This document shows, in pieces, positions 51,354 to 59,687 of a stretch of DNA of 64,000 bases. The stretch spans positions 54,714 through 118,713 of the forward strand of contig JAZUNZ010000048.1 of assembly GCA_045604405.1 (NCBI GenBank). Direction: 5' to 3'. This stretch comes from UMGS1649 sp045604405. GTDB taxonomy: Bacteria > Bacillota > Clostridia > TANB77 > CAG-465. Every line of letters begins with the position of its first letter. Within the stretch, counting starts at the first letter, position 1. The notes under the pieces were generated by a model. The model was not told where the DNA came from. It made no database searches and worked only from the letters and a program-made list of their open reading frames with translations. The position numbers and the translations under genes are program-made.

Positions 51354-53648
51354 ATGGAAAAATTAGCTTTAAGAAAAACAGAACTTTTAGCTCCAGCAGG
51401 CGGTTATGAAGCTTTCATAGCTGCAATAAATGCTGGGGCTGATGCCGTATATATGGGCCTTAAAAACTTCAATGCAAGGGTTATGACAAGCAATTTTGGT
51501 TTGCAAGAATATATGGATGCAATAGACTATGCCCACAAAAGAAATGTAAAGGTTTATCTTACATTAAACACGCTTATTCTAGATTGTGAAATTAAAGAGG
51601 CAATATCACAAGTGTATGAATTATACAAAGTTGGATTAGATGGAGTTATAGTACAAGATATAGGTATTGCAGATTTAATACATAAAGTAATGCCAGATTT
51701 AAGTTTACATGCAAGCACCCAAATGAGCATATGCACATTAGAACAAGTAAAAGTGTTAGAATCTTTAGGTTTTGATAGAGCTGTTCTTGCAAGGGAGCTT
51801 AGTATAGATGAAATTAAGAATATTGCAAAAAATACAAGTCTTGAAATAGAAGTGTTTGTTCACGGTGCTTTGTGTGTATCTGTCTCAGGACAATGTTTGA
51901 TGAGTGCTATGATTGGTAATAGAAGTGCTAATCGTGGAAGCTGTGCAGGACCTTGTAGAAAGAAGTATTCACTGTATAATACAAATGGTAAATTAATAGT
52001 AAAGAATAAGTATTTGTTAAGTAAGAAGGATATATTTGGGTTAGATAAGCTTCAAGAATTAATAGAAGCAGGTGTATATTCACTTAAGATAGAGGGAAGG
52101 AATAAAACACCTGAATATGTAGCAGGAGTCGTTAGAAATTATAGACAGGCCTTAGATAATGGATATGATGAATCTCATGAACGTGAGGTTTTGCAACTAT
52201 TTAACAGGAGCGGCAAATCTGATGGGTATTTAAAGGGAATAAGATATAAAACTAGCATATCTGAATTTAGTCCTAAGAATACAGGCGTGTTTTTAGGAAG
52301 AGTAATAGATGTAAAGAAGGATTATATAAAGCTTGAGATAAAAGAAGATATTGACCTTCATGATGGAATAGAAGTAGCAGGAGCTAGTGTAGCGTCTACT
52401 GTTGTTACTTGCATAAGAGATGAAAAATTTAATGTTATAAATAGCAGAGTTGAAAGCGGAAGCGTTGTTTGGCTTGGAGATATACATAAAGCATCAGTTG
52501 GAGATAACGTATACAAGACATCTAGTAATAAGTTAAATGCAGAGCTTATAAATTATGCAAAAGCCAACATAAGAAAACTAGAATATGATGTTGAAGTAAT
52601 AATTAAAGAAGATAAACAAATTTTGGCTAAAGCAAAAGATATAGAAGTTAGCATAGAATACATTCCGGAAATAAGTAAGACAAGTAGCGTGGATGAGAAA
52701 AAGCTTAAAGAAGCTTTTTCAAAAACAGAAGAAACATCAATTAAATTTAATGTTATCTGTGATATACAACCGGGGCTATTTGTTCCTGTTTCTAAACTTA
52801 ATGAATTAAGAAAAAAACTTATAGAAAAACTAGAGCAATCTAAAATTATAAGGAAAGAAATAAAGAATGTAGACGAAAAGATAGATAAAGCATTACAAGT
52901 TTGTGAGAAATCAAATGTAAAAAGAAGCAGAACAAACTCTTTATATATATATAAATTCAATAAAAATATAGACTATGTAGAATGGTATGAAAATAAATAT
53001 CATAAAAAACTAGATATAATGTACGTACCAGTAACAGACTTAAAGATATTTGAACAAGACATTTTAAAATATGTGGATAAGTGCAAAGTGTATATTGCTA
53101 TTTTAAATGTTACCTTGGACAATACTACAAAATATATCGTAGAAAATATAGAAAGATTGTGTGCTAAAGGAGTCTCAGGCATTCTTTTAGGTAACATTGG
53201 AGTTATTAAAATATGTAATGAGCTTAAAGAAAAATATAACGTAGAGCTTGTAGGAGACTATTCTTTAAATATAATGAATAAATACTCAGCTTTAAAATAT
53301 AAATCGCTTGGAATAGATAGAGTAACGCCTCTTTTTGAAAATGATGAAATAGATTTAGAGTCAATAAATAAAATTGTGCCAATAGAACTTGTACAAGATT
53401 TAGCAACTGTTATGACCACAAGATATTGTGTTATAGCAAGCTTTGCCAAAAATATAAAAGAAAAAGGCAAATGTGAAGCAGAATGCAGCAAGAATAACTA
53501 CTATTTGGTTGATGAGTTAGATAAACGTTATGATATATTAACAGATCCATTAGATTGTATTACAAGGTATGTTAGAAATAAAAAACAATATACAGAGTCA
53601 CAAGAAAACAAGTATAGTGTAAGACATTGTTTGTTCCAAAATATATAG
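51354..53648 (+). CDS. Peptidase U32 family protein (YhbU/RlhA-like)
   Basis: 764 residues. The U32 barrel starts ELLAPAGGYEAFIAAINAGADAVYMG (about 9-34), with the family signature EVFVHGALCVSVSGQCLMSAMIGNRSANRGSCAGPCRKKY (about 165-205, three Cys). A long collagenase-type C-terminal part (DUF3656) follows and ends with CEAECSKNNYY and DPLDC. In E. coli the relative RlhA hydroxylates 23S rRNA C2501, and others act in ubiquinone or tRNA hydroxylation, so a peptidase function is doubtful. The Cys pattern fits an Fe-S cluster. It is the last gene of the trmB group. Confidence 0.85.
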   Translation: MEKLALRKTELLAPAGGYEAFIAAINAGADAVYMGLKNFNARVMTSNFGLQEYMDAIDYAHKRNVKVYLTLNTLILDCEIKEAISQVYELYKVGLDGVIVQDIGIADLIHKVMPDLSLHASTQMSICTLEQVKVLESLGFDRAVLARELSIDEIKNIAKNTSLEIEVFVHGALCVSVSGQCLMSAMIGNRSANRGSCAGPCRKKYSLYNTNGKLIVKNKYLLSKKDIFGLDKLQELIEAGVYSLKIEGRNKTPEYVAGVVRNYRQALDNGYDESHEREVLQLFNRSGKSDGYLKGIRYKTSISEFSPKNTGVFLGRVIDVKKDYIKLEIKEDIDLHDGIEVAGASVASTVVTCIRDEKFNVINSRVESGSVVWLGDIHKASVGDNVYKTSSNKLNAELINYAKANIRKLEYDVEVIIKEDKQILAKAKDIEVSIEYIPEISKTSSVDEKKLKEAFSKTEETSIKFNVICDIQPGLFVPVSKLNELRKKLIEKLEQSKIIRKEIKNVDEKIDKALQVCEKSNVKRSRTNSLYIYKFNKNIDYVEWYENKYHKKLDIMYVPVTDLKIFEQDILKYVDKCKVYIAILNVTLDNTTKYIVENIERLCAKGVSGILLGNIGVIKICNELKEKYNVELVGDYSLNIMNKYSALKYKSLGIDRVTPLFENDEIDLESINKIVPIELVQDLATVMTTRYCVIASFAKNIKEKGKCEAECSKNNYYLVDELDKRYDILTDPLDCITRYVRNKKQYTESQENKYSVRHCLFQNI

Positions 53649-53680
53649 TTTGTGATATAACCAAAGCTTAAAAAGTGTAA

Positions 53681-53893
53681 AAAAAAGAAGAAATTTGGTT
53701 AACTGAAAAAGGATACAAGGGAGTTTTTCGTGCTTATATAACCTGTAAACATTGTGGCAACAATATTAGTATAAGCAATGAATGTATCCCAACAAGTATG
53801 ATGAACTGGCTAATGAAAAAATGGATTAAACAACAACTTAAGTTTTTGTTCTATCATATTATGATTTTATCACATAAAGACAAATTTATTTAA
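53681..53893 (+). pseudogene. Remnant of a zinc-ribbon-like reading frame
   Basis: An open frame of 70 codons with no start codon at its beginning. It includes GYKGVFRAYITCKHCGNNIS and later MMNWLMKKWIKQQLKFLFYH. Only one CxxC pair and a later Cys are present. It may be the 3' end of a decayed gene, for example from a mobile element. It fills much of the 250-base gap between the U32 gene and the aspS promoter. Confidence 0.3.
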
Positions 53894-53899
53894 ATATCG

Positions 53900-53928
53900 T
53901 TGACAATAATAAAAATAAATAGTATACT
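53900..53928 (+). promoter_or_regulatory. aspS promoter
   Basis: TTGACA (53900-53905), 17-bp spacer, TATACT (53923-53928). Confidence 0.8.
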
Positions 53929-53934
53929 TTTAGT

Positions 53935-54175
53935 ATTAAATGCGACGACGAGGGAAAAGTAAACTTTTTTACTGCTTTAAAGAGAAAGATACCTAGGCTG
54001 GAAGTATCTAAGCATAAAATTTTGAAAGACACCCTTTAAGCAGACTTATGAAAAGTAGGTACGCAAGGCTTGCGTTAAAGCAAAATGAGTAAAAAAGTAG
54101 GGTGGCACCACGTGAGATATATAATCTCTCGTCCCTAATATGGATATATACATATTAGGAACGGGGGATTTTTAA
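53935..54175 (+). promoter_or_regulatory. T-box leader of aspS (Asp specifier)
   Basis: The T-box sequence AGGGTGGCACCACG lies at 54099-54112, followed by a terminator hairpin CCTAATATG...CATATTAGG and ACGGGGGATTTTT (about 54135-54175). In Stem I, GAC at 54028-54030 is a reasonable specifier codon for Asp, matching the downstream gene. Uncharged tRNA-Asp would stabilise the antiterminator and allow aspS transcription. Confidence 0.88.
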
Positions 54176-54212
54176 TATGTAATTAAAGTTTTATTTTAAA
54201 GGAGGATTTTTT

Positions 54213-56000
54213 ATGAGTGAATTGATTACAGGACAAAAGAGAACAAAAAGATGTGCGGAATTTACTGAAGCTGACGTAGGTAAAACAGTTACAGTTATGG
54301 GCTGGGTAGATACAAGACGTGACATGGGTAAGATTATATTTGTAGACCTTAGAGACAGAAGCGGAATAATCCAAGTTGTAATAGATGATAGAGTATCTAA
54401 CGAAGACTTCGAAAAAGCAAGTAAAATACATAATGAATATGTAATATCTGTAGAAGGAATGTTACAAAAAAGAGATGAAAGTAAAGTAAACAATAAGATT
54501 CCTACTGGAACAATTGAAATTGTTGCTACGAATGTTAGAATTTTATCTGAATGTGATACATTACCTTTCCAAATAGGCGAAGCAGATACAGTTCAAGACA
54601 GCACAAGACTTAAATATAGATATTTGGATTTAAGAAGTGCTTTCATGCAAAGAAACTTAAAGCTTAAAAGTGAAATATGTCACTTAACAAGAAATTTCTT
54701 CCACGATGAAGGATTTATTGAAATAGAAACACCAATGTTAAATAAGTCAACTCCAGAAGGAGCAAGAGATTATCTTGTACCAAGTAGAGTAAATCCAGGA
54801 AACTTTTATGCGCTTCCTCAATCACCTCAATTATTTAAACAAATATTAATGTTATCTGGTTATGATAGATATATACAAATAGCAAGATGTTTTAGAGACG
54901 AAGACTTAAGAGCGGATAGACAACCAGAATTTACACAAATAGATATGGAGCTAGCTTTTGTAGATGAAGATGATGTAATTGATGTAAATGAAAGATATCT
55001 TAAAAAAGTATTTAAGGAAATACACGGTATAGATATTGAAACACCATTTATACGTATGCCATATGATGAAGCGATGAGAAGATTTGGTAGTGATAAGCCA
55101 GATTTGAGATTTGGAATGGAACTTACAGATATGTCCGATATATTTGCAGGTTGCGACTTTAAAGTGTTTGCTGATACTATAGCAAAAGGTGGAAGTGTAA
55201 GAACAATCACAGTACCGGGAGCTGCATCATATACAAGAAAACAAGTAGATGAACTTATAGAGTTTGTTAAAATATATAAAGCTAAAGGTCTAGCATCTTT
55301 TGCAATAGAAAATGGTGAATATAAATCTAATATATTAAGATTTATGTCTGAAGATATAATTGCTAAAGTTATTGAAAGAGCAAACGCTAAAGAGGGCGAT
55401 TTAGTATTATTCGTAGCAGATACTAATGAGGTTGTATTTGCAGCTTTAGGAGCTTTAAGATGTGAAATGGCAAAAAGAATGAATCTAATAAATAAAGATG
55501 AATTCAAATTCTTATGGGTTGTAGATTTTCCAATGTTTGAATGGGACGAGGAAAATAATAGATGTAAAGCAGTACATCATCCATTTACAGCACCAAAAGA
55601 TGAAGACTTAGAATTTATGGAAGAAAGACCTCTTGACGTTAGAGCGAAAGCTTATGATATAGTTCTAAACGGAACTGAACTAGGTGGGGGAAGTATTAGA
55701 ATACATTCTAGAGATGTTCAAAATAGAGTATTTAATCTACTTGGCTTTACTAATGAACAAGCACAAGCAAGATTTGGTTTCTTGCTAGATGCATTTAAGT
55801 ATGGAGTTCCACCACACGGCGGTTTAGCTTACGGATTAGACAGACTTGTAATGTTAATATTAGGTCTAGATTCAATAAGAGATACAATAGCATTCCCTAA
55901 AGATAAGAGTGCAAGTTGCTTGCTTAGTGACGCACCAAATGTAGTGGATGAAAAACAATTAGAAGAACTACATATAAAATTAGACTTAAAAGAAGAATAA
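54213..56000 (+). CDS. aspS: Aspartyl-tRNA synthetase
   Basis: 595 residues, bacterial type. An N-terminal OB anticodon domain (VTVMGWVDTRRDMGKIIFVDLRDRSGIIQVV) is followed by class II motif 2 (IARCFRDEDLRADRQPEFTQIDME, about 226-250), the bacterial GAD insertion domain (about 290-400) and motif 3 (GGLAYGLDRLVMLILG, about 536-551). It charges tRNA-Asp, and may also charge tRNA-Asn where GatCAB is used. AAAGGAGG precedes the ATG. Controlled by the T-box upstream. Confidence 0.97.
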   Translation: MSELITGQKRTKRCAEFTEADVGKTVTVMGWVDTRRDMGKIIFVDLRDRSGIIQVVIDDRVSNEDFEKASKIHNEYVISVEGMLQKRDESKVNNKIPTGTIEIVATNVRILSECDTLPFQIGEADTVQDSTRLKYRYLDLRSAFMQRNLKLKSEICHLTRNFFHDEGFIEIETPMLNKSTPEGARDYLVPSRVNPGNFYALPQSPQLFKQILMLSGYDRYIQIARCFRDEDLRADRQPEFTQIDMELAFVDEDDVIDVNERYLKKVFKEIHGIDIETPFIRMPYDEAMRRFGSDKPDLRFGMELTDMSDIFAGCDFKVFADTIAKGGSVRTITVPGAASYTRKQVDELIEFVKIYKAKGLASFAIENGEYKSNILRFMSEDIIAKVIERANAKEGDLVLFVADTNEVVFAALGALRCEMAKRMNLINKDEFKFLWVVDFPMFEWDEENNRCKAVHHPFTAPKDEDLEFMEERPLDVRAKAYDIVLNGTELGGGSIRIHSRDVQNRVFNLLGFTNEQAQARFGFLLDAFKYGVPPHGGLAYGLDRLVMLILGLDSIRDTIAFPKDKSASCLLSDAPNVVDEKQLEELHIKLDLKEE

Positions 56001-56013
56001 AAAGTAAGCGCTA

Positions 56014-56033
56014 AGGGAAACGAGAGTTTCCCT
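56014..56033 (+). terminator. Hairpin after aspS
   Basis: Stem AGGGAAAC/GTTTCCCT with a GAGA tetraloop. No T run follows, so readthrough into gpsA is possible. Confidence 0.55.
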
Positions 56034-56069
56034 AAACGTTATTTATAAAGTATATAAGAGGTGTAAAAT

Positions 56070-57032
56070 ATGAAAATAGCAATATTAGGCGCAGGTGCTT
56101 TAGCTATAGCACTAACTAAAGTAATAGATAATGAACAAAATGAAATGGTATTATGGACAAAATATGAGATGGAAAAAGATGATATTAATCATTCTCGTGA
56201 AAACACAAAGTTTTTCCCAGGAGTAAGAATACCAGAAGATGTTAAAGTAACAAACGATATTAGCGAAGCAGTATTAGACGCAAAAGTAATAATAAATGTA
56301 TTGCCTTTTGCGGCTATAAGGGAGGCAATTTTATTACTACAACCTATATATAGCAATGAACAAATAATACTTAGTGCAACTAAAGGTATCGATGAAAAGG
56401 AGTTTTCAACAGCTACTAGACTCTTGGAAGAGGGATTAAAAGCAAATAAAATTGCAGCACTATCTGGACCTTCTTTTGCTTCCGAAATTGTAAACAAAGA
56501 AAATATTTATTTTATGCTAGGATCAAAAGACCAAGAAACATTAGATGTTTTAAAGAATTTGCTAAATGCAGAAAATATAAAAATTGAAACTACAGAAGAT
56601 ATACAAGGAATCCAACTTGCTGGTGGAATAAAAAATGCAATTGCTATAGGTTCAGGAATCCTTTCTGGACTTAAAGCAGCAGACTCAACTAAAGCCGCAT
56701 ATATTGCAACAGGTATGGCAGACTTGGCAAAACTTATAGTATGCCTTGGAGGCAAGAAAGAAACTGTATATACATATGCGGGAGTAGGAGATTTGCTTCT
56801 TACTTGTATGAGTAGTACAAGTCGTAATTATACTTTTGGGGAGCTCATCGGACAAGGTTTTACTGTTGAACAAGCATTTGCTAGAATGAGTGGAAAAACA
56901 GTAGAAGGATATGCCGTAGTAAAAACATTGTACAAATATGCTAAAGAAAATAATATAAAGCTATATACATTAGACACGCTATATAATATAATTTATGAAA
57001 ACGGAGATAAAAAGAAAATAAAGAATATATAA
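56070..57032 (+). CDS. gpsA: NAD(P)-dependent glycerol-3-phosphate dehydrogenase
   Basis: 320 residues. Rossmann motif ILGAGALAIALTKVI (about 4-18, GxGxxA), then VINVLPFAAIREA, ALSGPSFASEI (about 133-143), GGIKNAIAIGSGILSGL (about 190-206) with the catalytic Lys, and DLLLTCMSSTSRNYTFGE. It reduces dihydroxyacetone phosphate to glycerol-3-phosphate for phospholipid synthesis. AGAGGTG precedes the ATG. Confidence 0.94.
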   Translation: MKIAILGAGALAIALTKVIDNEQNEMVLWTKYEMEKDDINHSRENTKFFPGVRIPEDVKVTNDISEAVLDAKVIINVLPFAAIREAILLLQPIYSNEQIILSATKGIDEKEFSTATRLLEEGLKANKIAALSGPSFASEIVNKENIYFMLGSKDQETLDVLKNLLNAENIKIETTEDIQGIQLAGGIKNAIAIGSGILSGLKAADSTKAAYIATGMADLAKLIVCLGGKKETVYTYAGVGDLLLTCMSSTSRNYTFGELIGQGFTVEQAFARMSGKTVEGYAVVKTLYKYAKENNIKLYTLDTLYNIIYENGDKKKIKNI

Positions 57033-57060
57033 ATATAACCGAGATTTTCCTCGGTTATAT
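57033..57060. terminator. Convergent terminator between gpsA and the minus-strand gene
   Basis: 11-bp stem ATATAACCGAG/CTCGGTTATAT with a 6-nt loop. It overlaps the last codons of the minus-strand gene. Confidence 0.78.
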
Positions 57061-57435
57061 TAATTGCTCGCTTGGAATGTTCAAAGTAAAAACGGTTTTG
57101 TTTTTTTCTAAAACAACAGGAAAATATCCAAAATTTATATATTTTAGTACCAAGAATTCTAATTCATTTTCCTCAGTATAGAATATTATATTTATTGGAT
57201 CGTTGTTTATTTTTATCCAGCCTAAACGCATTACAGCAAAGTCATCTAAACTAAGATAAGTGTGTAACAATTTTAATTGGTTAAACTCATTCATTATCTT
57301 ATCATATGCTGTAATGTTTTTTTGTTTTAGATTTTCTAGGTACCGCTTTACAACTTCAATATGTCCATTTAAAGTAGAACACGATTTGCATTTTACTTCA
57401 TATAAATCTGGCAATATCCATCCAGACAAAATCAT
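57055..57435 (-). CDS. Hypothetical protein
   Basis: 126 residues, with GGAGGTGGC before the ATG on the minus strand. The N-terminus has a CKSC motif (VKCKSCSTLNGHIEVVKRYLENL), then helical segments and a beta-rich C-terminus (INIIFYTEENELEFLVLKYINFGYFPVVLEKNKTVF). There is no membrane segment or signal peptide. I do not recognise a family. The strong initiation site supports a real gene. It stands alone between convergent gpsA and divergent lepA. Confidence 0.6.
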   Translation of the reverse strand: MILSGWILPDLYEVKCKSCSTLNGHIEVVKRYLENLKQKNITAYDKIMNEFNQLKLLHTYLSLDDFAVMRLGWIKINNDPINIIFYTEENELEFLVLKYINFGYFPVVLEKNKTVFTLNIPSEQLI

Positions 57436-57520
57436 AACGCCACCTCCAAATTATTGTAAGCATTAAATTCGTTTGTATATTATATGCAGTTTGCATAGAA
57501 AAAATGACTAAAATTTATTA

Positions 57521-57549
57521 TTTACAATTTGCTATTACTGTGGTAAAAT
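57521..57549 (+). promoter_or_regulatory. lepA promoter
   Basis: TTTACA (57521-57526), 17-bp spacer, TAAAAT (57544-57549). Confidence 0.6.
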
Positions 57550-57567
57550 CTTTGTGCGGAGGAAAGT

Positions 57568-59361
57568 ATGGAACAAATCAGAAATTTTAGCATAATAGCG
57601 CACATAGATCATGGAAAATCTACTGTAGCGGACAGGCTTTTGCAAATAACAAATACCATAGATACAAGAGATTTGAAGGCTCAAGTACTAGACAATATGG
57701 ATATAGAACGTGAAAGAGGAATAACAATAAAGTCTCAAGCAGTAAGAATGAAATATGTTAAAGATGGAAAAGAATATATATTAAATCTAATAGACACTCC
57801 GGGGCATGTGGATTTTAACTATGAGGTTTCTCGTTCTTTAGCAGCTTGTGAAGGGGCAATACTTGTAGTTGATGCGTGTCAAGGAGTTGAAGCTCAAACA
57901 CTAGCCAATGTGTATTTAGCTTTAGAAAACAATCTTGAGATTATTCCTATTATAAACAAGATAGATTTGCCTCAAGCAAGACCAGACGAAGTAAAGCAAG
58001 AAATAGAAAATATAATTGGAATAGAGGCTATGAATGCACCATGTGTTTCAGCTAAAACTGGACTTAACATGGAACAAGTATTAGATGAAATTGTAGAAAA
58101 GGTGCCAGCACCTAAGGGAGATATAAACGCTCCTACTAAAGCTTTAATATTTGACTCTAAGTATGACAACTATAAAGGAGTTGTTGTTCACGTAAGACTT
58201 ATAGATGGAAAACTTAAACGTGGGGATAAGATTGTAGCTATGGCAAGCGGCAAGGAATATGAAATCGTAGAGGTTGGATATTTCAAAGTTGGAGATTATG
58301 CTGAGGCTGAATGTTTGCAAGCGGGTGAAGTTGGATATATAACAGCAAGTATTAAAGACATATCAGATATAAGAGTAGGTGATACTCTAACGTTAAAGTC
58401 TAATCCTGCAAATGAAGCACTTCCAGGGTATAAAGAAGTAAAATCTATGGTATATGCTGGAATATTCCCTGCAGATGGTAGTGATTATGAGGAACTTAAA
58501 GAGGCGCTTTTGAAACTCAAATTAAATGATGCATCTTTAAACTTTGAACTCGAATCTTCAGCAGCGTTAGGACATGGATTTAGATGCGGATTCTTAGGTC
58601 TTCTTCATATGGAAATAATTGAAGAAAGAATAGAAAGAGAATATGGAATAGATATAATTACAACGGCACCATCTGTTATATATAAAGTATTTAAGACAAA
58701 TGGTGAGGAAATAGAACTGTATAATCCTGCAGATATGCCACCGGCTCAAGAAATAGACCATATGGAAGAACCAATAGCAAAAGCAGAGGTAATAGTTCCA
58801 AAAGAATATGTAGGAAATGTAATGGAGCTTGCGACAGAAAGAAGAAGCGAATTTTTAAACATGAAGTATATAGATGCAAATAGAGTATGCCTAGAATATA
58901 ACATGCCATTAAATGAAATTATATACGATTTCTTTAATAGCTTAAAATCTAGAACAAGAGGATATGCTTCTTTTGACTACGAAATATCGCATTATTCAAG
59001 AGCAAGCCTAGTAAAGCTAGATATATTACTTAATGGTGATGTAGTAGATGCATTATCTTTTATAGTTCATAGAGCAAAAGCAGAAACTAGAGGAAGAAAG
59101 ATTGCAGAAAAGCTTAAAGAGGTAATACCAAGGCAATTATTTGAAATACCAATCCAAGCTGCAATAGGAGGGAAAATAGTAGCCAGAGAAACGGTTAAGG
59201 CAATGAGAAAAGATGTCCTTGCTAAATGTTATGGTGGAGATATTTCAAGAAAGAAAAAACTTCTAGAAAAACAAAAAGAAGGAAAGAAGAGAATGAGACA
59301 AGTAGGTAGTGTTGAACTTCCTTCAGAAGCATTTATGACGGTACTTAAAGTAGACGAATAA
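57568..59361 (+). CDS. lepA: Elongation factor 4 (LepA)
   Basis: 597 residues. GTPase motifs are AHIDHGKST (G1, about 11-19), ERGITIKSQ (G2), DTPGHVDF (G3, about 78-85), NKID (G4, about 132-135) and SAKTG (G5). The LepA-specific C-terminal domain contains LVKLDILLNGDVVDALSFIVHRAKAETRGR and the basic KCYGGDISRKKKLLEKQKEGKKRMRQVG end. It back-translocates stalled ribosomes or assists initiation. GGAGG precedes the ATG. Confidence 0.97.
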   Translation: MEQIRNFSIIAHIDHGKSTVADRLLQITNTIDTRDLKAQVLDNMDIERERGITIKSQAVRMKYVKDGKEYILNLIDTPGHVDFNYEVSRSLAACEGAILVVDACQGVEAQTLANVYLALENNLEIIPIINKIDLPQARPDEVKQEIENIIGIEAMNAPCVSAKTGLNMEQVLDEIVEKVPAPKGDINAPTKALIFDSKYDNYKGVVVHVRLIDGKLKRGDKIVAMASGKEYEIVEVGYFKVGDYAEAECLQAGEVGYITASIKDISDIRVGDTLTLKSNPANEALPGYKEVKSMVYAGIFPADGSDYEELKEALLKLKLNDASLNFELESSAALGHGFRCGFLGLLHMEIIEERIEREYGIDIITTAPSVIYKVFKTNGEEIELYNPADMPPAQEIDHMEEPIAKAEVIVPKEYVGNVMELATERRSEFLNMKYIDANRVCLEYNMPLNEIIYDFFNSLKSRTRGYASFDYEISHYSRASLVKLDILLNGDVVDALSFIVHRAKAETRGRKIAEKLKEVIPRQLFEIPIQAAIGGKIVARETVKAMRKDVLAKCYGGDISRKKKLLEKQKEGKKRMRQVGSVELPSEAFMTVLKVDE

Positions 59362-59399
59362 AAATACAGAACAAAATTTCGTTTTTTACAAAAATTCTC

Positions 59400-59428
59400 T
59401 TGAAAAAGAGACTAAACTATGTTAAAAT
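59400..59428 (+). promoter_or_regulatory. Promoter of the toxI antitoxin RNA
   Basis: TTGAAA (59400-59405), 17-bp spacer, TAAAAT (59423-59428). Transcription would begin about 30 bases before the first repeat. Confidence 0.7.
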
Positions 59429-59465
59429 GAATATACTATTAACAATAATGTACATTATTTAAAAA

Positions 59466-59609
59466 GTGGTGTTTCTCAGCCTGTAAATGGGACCTAAAAA
59501 AGTGGTGTTTCTCAGCCTGTAAATGGGACCTAAAAAAGTGGTGTTTCTCAGCCTGTAAATGGGACCTAAAAAAGCGGTGTTTCTCGGCCTATAAGTGAGA
59601 ACTAAAAAA
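59466..59609 (+). ncRNA. toxI: Type III antitoxin RNA (toxI-like), four 36-nt repeats
   Basis: Four tandem units of exactly 36 bases start at 59466, 59502, 59538 and 59574. The first three are identical; each starts GTGGTGTTTCTCAGCC, continues through TGTAAATGGGACCT and ends in a run of six A. The fourth differs at seven or so positions. In units 1-3 CTCA can pair with TGGG, and in unit 4 CTC with GAG, so the fold is kept. In known ToxI RNAs 34-36-nt repeats are cut by ToxN in A-rich linkers and each unit forms a pseudoknot that binds one ToxN. Position (promoter, repeats, terminator, toxin gene), unit length and A-rich linkers all fit. There are no spacers, so it is not a CRISPR array. Confidence 0.88.
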
Positions 59610-59610
59610 G

Positions 59611-59640
59611 AATGTCAGGTTAACGCCTGACATTTTAAAT
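59611..59640 (+). terminator. Terminator between toxI and toxN
   Basis: Stem AATGTCAGG/CCTGACATT with a 6-nt loop, followed by a short T-rich tract. In type III systems this leaky terminator sets the excess of antitoxin RNA over toxin mRNA. Confidence 0.85.
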
Positions 59641-59651
59641 CGCCACCAAAG

Positions 59652-59665
59652 CGAACAAATGTACG
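59652..59665 (+). promoter_or_regulatory. LexA-like box upstream of toxN
   Basis: CGAACAAATGTACG agrees with CGAACRNRYGTTYG at 13 of 14 positions and shares AACAAATGT with the boxes at 15256 and 39616. It is not inside a recognised promoter, so its role is unproven. Confidence 0.45.
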
Positions 59666-59687
59666 TTATTGTTGGAAAGGGGTTATT

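Noticed and set aside
59466..59609. CRISPR array from 36-bp repeats
   Set aside because: The units are contiguous with no unique spacers, only four occur, no cas gene is near, and a ToxN gene follows.
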